Source of the DNA: Ktedonobacteraceae bacterium
GTDB lineage: Bacteria; Chloroflexota; Ktedonobacteria; Ktedonobacterales; Ktedonobacteraceae
Direction: 5' to 3'
NCBI GenBank assembly: GCA_014896635.1
Contig: JADBKA010000059.1
Coordinates: 1-23,308 of the forward strand
DNA: 23,308 nt
Each line of letters opens with the position of its first letter. Position 1 is the first letter of the stretch. Made by a program: the position numbers and the translations under genes. The notes beneath the pieces were generated by a model. That model searched no databases, was not told the origin of the DNA, and was given only the letters and a program-made list of their open reading frames with translations. Positions 19,893-23,308 of the stretch are shown here, piece by piece.

Positions 19893-21185
19893 ATGTTCTA
19901 CAACACTTCTCTGGTACAGACCGCCAGCCGGTTACGCAGCGGTCAGATAGACCTGGCAGCCTCGATTCGTACCACCTGTGAACGTATCACAGACGCTGAT
20001 ATGCATATCCACGCTCTGATTCCCGAAACAGGGCGCTGCAAACGGCTGCAAGAGGAAGCCTGGGACTTGCAGGAACGCTTCCCAGATCCGGCGGGACGCC
20101 CAGCATTGTATGGTGTGCTATGCGGGGTGAAGGATGTGCTACACGTCGCTGGCCTGCCGACGCGGGCTGGCTCGCGCCTGCCACTGGAAGTGCTGGCGGG
20201 ACCGGAAGCGGCGTGCGTGACCAGACTGCGGGACGCGGGCGCGCTTGTCCTGGGGAAGACTGTCTCGACAGAATTTGCATTTTTCGCGCCGGGGCCGACG
20301 CGCAATCCTCGCAACCTGGAATATACGCCGGGCGGTTCAAGCAGCGGCTCGGCGGCAGCAGTCGCCGCCGGCCTGTGTCCGCTTGCCCTCGGTACGCAGA
20401 CCATTGGCTCGATCATTCGCCCGGCAGCGTACTGTGGTATTGTCGGCTTTAAACCGAGTTTCGGACGTATTCCGACCGAGGGCCTGGTCTTCGTCTCACC
20501 ATCAGTCGATACTATCGGCTGCTTTGCGCAAGATGTCGAGGGCATCGCCCTGGCGGCAGAAATATTGTGCGATCACTGGCAGCCGGCGGCTGAATCAAAC
20601 TTGCCGGTGCTCGGCGTGCCGGACGGGCCATATCTGGAACAGACCTCGCCCGAAGGGCTGGCTGCCTTTGCACAGCAGCTTGCACTTCTGGCGCAGGCAG
20701 GCTATACTGTTCGCCGGGTAGCGGTCCTGCCGGATATTGCTGATATCAATACTCGCCATAGACGCCTGATCCGCGCAGAAATGGCGCAGATACACGCTGG
20801 CTGGTTTGCCCGCTATGAGGCGCTCTATCACTCGCTTACCATCGAGGCGATTCGTGAAGGGCTGAGCGTGAGTGCAGAAGAACTGGCAGAAGCGCGCACT
20901 GGCTGCGCTGCCCTGCGCGCTCAATTGGAGCAGATGATGCAGCAGCATGGCATCGACCTCTGGGTCTGTCCTGCTGCTACCGGGCCAGCGCCTCACGGGC
21001 TGGCAACGACTGGCGATCCCTGCATGAACCTGCCCTGGACGCATGCCGGTCTACCGGCCCTGACCTTGCCAGCCGGGTTGGCGAAAAATGGCTTACCGCT
21101 CGGCTTGCAGCTCATCGGCACCTTTATGGCCGATGAGTGGCTCGTCGCCTGGGCCGGGGCAATGGCAGAGATTATACACTTATAA
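19893..21185 (+). CDS. Amidase-signature family hydrolase
   Basis: Amidase-signature enzymes hydrolyse amide bonds with a Ser-cisSer-Lys triad. All three are visible in this 430-residue protein: Lys80 in GVKD, cis-Ser149 in the GGSSSGSAAAVAAG stretch, and the nucleophile Ser173 in TIGSIIRPA, followed by GFKPSFGRIPTEG. The best-placed ATG (19893) has GAAGGAT 6 bases upstream, and the first bases of that site are the stop codon of the methyltransferase, 11 bases away. An in-frame TTG at 19878 would overlap that gene. The substrate is unknown; relatives include allophanate hydrolase, AtzE-like carboxybiuret hydrolase and GatA. A full GatA is unlikely without gatB/gatC alongside. GC-rich codon use sets it apart from the R-M pair. 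It may form an operon with the formyltransferase-like gene 42 bases on. Confidence 0.9.
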   Translation: MFYNTSLVQTASRLRSGQIDLAASIRTTCERITDADMHIHALIPETGRCKRLQEEAWDLQERFPDPAGRPALYGVLCGVKDVLHVAGLPTRAGSRLPLEVLAGPEAACVTRLRDAGALVLGKTVSTEFAFFAPGPTRNPRNLEYTPGGSSSGSAAAVAAGLCPLALGTQTIGSIIRPAAYCGIVGFKPSFGRIPTEGLVFVSPSVDTIGCFAQDVEGIALAAEILCDHWQPAAESNLPVLGVPDGPYLEQTSPEGLAAFAQQLALLAQAGYTVRRVAVLPDIADINTRHRRLIRAEMAQIHAGWFARYEALYHSLTIEAIREGLSVSAEELAEARTGCAALRAQLEQMMQQHGIDLWVCPAATGPAPHGLATTGDPCMNLPWTHAGLPALTLPAGLAKNGLPLGLQLIGTFMADEWLVAWAGAMAEIIHL

Positions 21186-21227
21186 TCTTCTGAATATTTT
21201 TTGTCTACGCGGTAGAAGAGGATAGTT

Positions 21228-22409
21228 ATGGCAGAACACGAAATCACGCTGCGCTATGGTTTGAATCCGCATCAGAAGCCGGCCAGAGCGTTCGCAAAAC
21301 AGGGAACACTCCCCTTTACAGTCCTGAATGGCGCGCCGGGCTACATCAATCTGCTGGACGCGCTCAACTCCTGGCAGCTAGTTAGAGAATTGCGCCGGGT
21401 ACTGGCACAGCCGGCAGCCGCCTCTTTCAAGCATGTCAGCCCGGCAGGAACCGCTATCGCCGTTCCCCTGAACGACGCTTTGCGCCTGGCTTACGGCGTC
21501 GAGGATCTCGAATTATCACCGCTGGCCGTCGCCTATGCACGCGCGCGCGGAGCTGACCGTCTCAGCTCGTTCGGCGACTTTGCCGCGCTGAGCGATGTCG
21601 TCGATCTTCCCACCGCTCGCCTGCTGAGCCGCGAGGTCTCGGACGGCGTGGTGGCGCCCGGCTATGAAGCGGAAGCTCTGGCATTGTTGCGCAAGAAAAA
21701 ACAGGGCGCCTATCTCGTCCTGCAGATCGACCCCGACTATGAGCCGCCTGAAATGGAGACGCGCGACGTCTTTGGCGTTTCGCTAGAACAGAAACGCAAT
21801 ACGCTCGTGCTCGATGATAGCCTGTTCCAGCACGTTCCGACTGCCAACAAATATCTCAGCGATGAGGCCAGGCGCGACCTGCTTGTCTCACTGATCACGC
21901 TCAAGTACACCCAGTCCAATTCCATCTGCTTTGCGCTGGATGGACAGAGCATCGGCATCGGCGCAGGCCAGCAATCGCGCATCCACTGCACTCGCCTGGC
22001 AGCGGCTAAAGCCGAGAACTGGTACCTGCGCCAGCATCCCAGGGTGCTCTCACTGCCCTGGCAGAAGAGCGTCAAGCGGCCCGACAAAGCTAATGCTATC
22101 GACCTGTACCTGCGTGAGCGGGACGATCTCACCGAGGCAGAGGAGAAAGAGTGGGAGCAGCTTTTTGTCACGGAGCCACAGCGGCTCACTGCTCAGGAGA
22201 AGCAGACCTGGCTCAAAGGCTTGCGCGGCGTAGCTCTGGGTTCGGATGGCTTTATCCCTTTCCGCGATACCATTGACTACGCCTCGCGCTATGGTGTGAC
22301 CTGCGTCGCGCAACCCGGCGGCTCTGTGCGCGACGCAGATGTCGTCAGCGCCTGCGATGACTATGGTATGGTCATGGCAATAACAGGCGTCAGACTGTTC
22401 CATCACTAG
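21228..22409 (+). CDS. Standalone AICAR-formyltransferase domain protein (PurH C-terminal type)
   Basis: The 393-residue product corresponds to the AICAR transformylase half of bifunctional PurH, which formylates AICAR with 10-formyl-tetrahydrofolate in the next-to-last step of purine synthesis. Visible landmarks are LRYGLNPHQ near the start, the catalytic Lys68-His69 in [29 protein letters not shown] near residue 245, and the C-terminal [13 protein letters not shown] and [13 protein letters not shown]. The N-terminal IMP cyclohydrolase domain (about 200 residues) is absent, and there is no room for it upstream. AGAAGAGG lies 6 bases before the ATG. Either IMP cyclohydrolase is encoded elsewhere, or a full PurH exists and this is a second formyltransferase with another substrate. 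It closes the small amidase operon and uses a TAG stop that forms the left end of the adjacent repeat element. Confidence 0.85.
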   Translation: MAEHEITLRYGLNPHQKPARAFAKQGTLPFTVLNGAPGYINLLDALNSWQLVRELRRVLAQPAAASFKHVSPAGTAIAVPLNDALRLAYGVEDLELSPLAVAYARARGADRLSSFGDFAALSDVVDLPTARLLSREVSDGVVAPGYEAEALALLRKKKQGAYLVLQIDPDYEPPEMETRDVFGVSLEQKRNTLVLDDSLFQHVPTANKYLSDEARRDLLVSLITLKYTQSNSICFALDGQSIGIGAGQQSRIHCTRLAAAKAENWYLRQHPRVLSLPWQKSVKRPDKANAIDLYLRERDDLTEAEEKEWEQLFVTEPQRLTAQEKQTWLKGLRGVALGSDGFIPFRDTIDYASRYGVTCVAQPGGSVRDADVVSACDDYGMVMAITGVRLFHH

Positions 22410-22491
22410 GGTCTGTTTGCAAAAGCGCTTGACAGCGATTTTTGGATGCGCTTCTCAAGCCGGCTGAAGATAATTTGCAGACACGGCCTAG
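22406..22491. mobile_element. Possible MITE-like element with CTAG ends
   Basis: Eighty-six bases are bounded by CTAG at both sides (22406-22409 and 22488-22491). The inner ends are imperfect inverted repeats: GGTCTGTTTGCAAA on the left and, read from the right, GGCCGTGTCTGCAAAT. There is no coding capacity. The two CTAG copies supply the TAG stop codons of the two convergent genes. A short unrelated-looking filler is between. It could be a MITE or the joined ends of an insertion sequence, or a chance hairpin; only related copies elsewhere would decide. Confidence 0.4.
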
Positions 22492-23308
22492 TCCGTTGTT
22501 TTGATCTCGACCGGCCTGCTTTCTTGAGAGGCCGGTTTTTCGCGGAAGTGCGGCATGACGTAGTTCGCCATCAGATCCTGGTTACGTATCACCAGCTCTT
22601 CAGGGATCTCACCCACGTGGCAGCCGCTGACCATCATGCCGGCGTGCAGCACATCGGTATAATACGCCAGCTTTTCGATGACCGTATCGACGCTGCCCGC
22701 CACGACCACGCCGGTCTCTACAAGTTCTTTGAAGGTTGGCCGACTGGTACGCTGCCAGACGCCGCTTTTGAGCACGCCCATGAAGCTACCTTCGCTGAGG
22801 TAGCCCGGCGGAAAATTAAACTGCGGGCGCAGCTTCATCGCCTTATTGAACAGCCACATGACGTAGCGTTCTCCGTCCTTCATCGCTTGCTCGTCGGTAT
22901 CGGCTACTACGCAGGGGACGCAGAACGCGAGCTGCTCAGGCTGCGCCTCGTAGCCGTACTTCTCCTCGGCCAGGCGTCGGTAGAGGTCGTAGGCTTTCTG
23001 GCGCTGGTCCATCGTCATGAAAACGGTCATATAGGGATAGCGGTGCTGGGCGGCGAAGTCGATGGTTTCGCGGCTGGCCGTGCCGGGAAGCCAGATGGGC
23101 GGCGGCTGCTGGATGGGACGCGGCCAGATATTGACATAGCGATAGCGATAATGTTCGCCTTCAAACGCGAAGGGACCGGGGCGCGTCCATGCCTGAACGA
23201 TCAGATCATGCGCCTCGTTCATGCGCTCGCGGCTCAGCGTCGGATTGATGTTGTAGCTGAAGTATTCCATGCCGGTGCCGCGCACAAAGCCCGAAATGAT
23301 GCGTCCGC
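22488..23308 (-). CDS. LLM-class flavin-dependent oxidoreductase (5' end outside window)
   Basis: This is the C-terminal 273 or so residues of a luciferase-like monooxygenase-class protein using FMN or F420. The frame stays open to the window edge (GRIISGFVRGTGMEYF), so the GTG at 23285 is not the true start; full proteins of this class have about 350-400 residues. Recognisable features are RGTGMEYFSYN, the NEAHDLIVQAWT helix, FEGEHYRYRYVNIWPRP and PPIWLPGTASRETIDFAA, which build the flavin-binding barrel. The last 17 residues are polar and lie over a terminator hairpin of the convergent gene. The substrate cannot be inferred. The N-terminal part and the neighbour upstream are out of view. 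Confidence 0.85.
   Translation of the reverse strand, partial: GRIISGFVRGTGMEYFSYNINPTLSRERMNEAHDLIVQAWTRPGPFAFEGEHYRYRYVNIWPRPIQQPPPIWLPGTASRETIDFAAQHRYPYMTVFMTMDQRQKAYDLYRRLAEEKYGYEAQPEQLAFCVPCVVADTDEQAMKDGERYVMWLFNKAMKLRPQFNFPPGYLSEGSFMGVLKSGVWQRTSRPTFKELVETGVVVAGSVDTVIEKLAYYTDVLHAGMMVSGCHVGEIPEELVIRNQDLMANYVMPHFREKPASQESRPVEIKTTD
22510..22540 (+). terminator. Intrinsic terminator for the amidase/formyltransferase operon
   Basis: ACCGGCCT (22510-22517) pairs perfectly with AGGCCGGT (22529-22536) around an 11-base loop, directly followed by TTTTT ending at 22540. The T-run exists on the plus strand only, so it stops transcripts coming from the formyltransferase-like gene. It lies inside the 3' coding end of the opposing LLM gene. 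Confidence 0.75.

Overview
This window looks like chromosomal DNA of a moderately GC-rich heterotrophic bacterium. My best guess is Chloroflexota, near the Ktedonobacteria. That rests on overall sequence style and gene mix only (short palindromic repeats between genes, a standalone AICAR-transformylase-type gene, a large LLM-type flavin oxidoreductase); there is no rRNA or marker gene here to prove it.

Layout. (1) 68-4446: a 12-helix membrane protein with conserved histidines; a convergent amidohydrolase of the MTA/SAH-deaminase type; then pyruvate kinase (pyk). (2) 4456-12605: PEP carboxylase (ppc), tail-to-tail with pyk with only 9 bases between them, and a complete glutamate synthase large subunit (gltB). 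ppc and gltB diverge from a 686-base spacer with candidate promoters and a long structured gltB leader. (3) 12740-17340, minus strand: an acetoin dehydrogenase cluster read acoX-acoA-acoB-acoC, with an ATP-NAD-kinase-like AcoX, E1 alpha, E1 beta, and an E2-position protein that joins a lipoyl domain, an E3-binding domain and an alpha/beta-hydrolase. No E3 gene or aco regulator is in the window. (4) About 17350-19881: a visibly AT-richer island with a compact restriction-modification pair, a PD-(D/E)xK nuclease candidate and a gamma-type N6-adenine methyltransferase overlapping by 8 bases. (5) 19893-22409: an amidase-signature enzyme whose ribosome binding site begins in the methyltransferase stop codon, then a standalone AICAR-formyltransferase-like protein. 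(6) 22406-23308: a small inverted-repeat element with CTAG ends, and a convergent LLM-class flavin oxidoreductase that runs off the right edge.

Together pyk, ppc and gltB sit at the PEP/pyruvate/oxaloacetate and glutamate nodes; the aco cluster would feed acetyl-CoA from acetoin. The R-M pair is the clearest accessory element. It is a strong candidate for a horizontally acquired defence module that placed itself directly in front of the amidase and beside the aco promoter. Non-coding items include a 15-bp hairpin between the first two genes, a nested hairpin after gltB, an intrinsic terminator lying inside the 3' end of the LLM gene, and two copies of a REP-like palindrome. I see no tRNA, rRNA, CRISPR array, transposase or replication origin.
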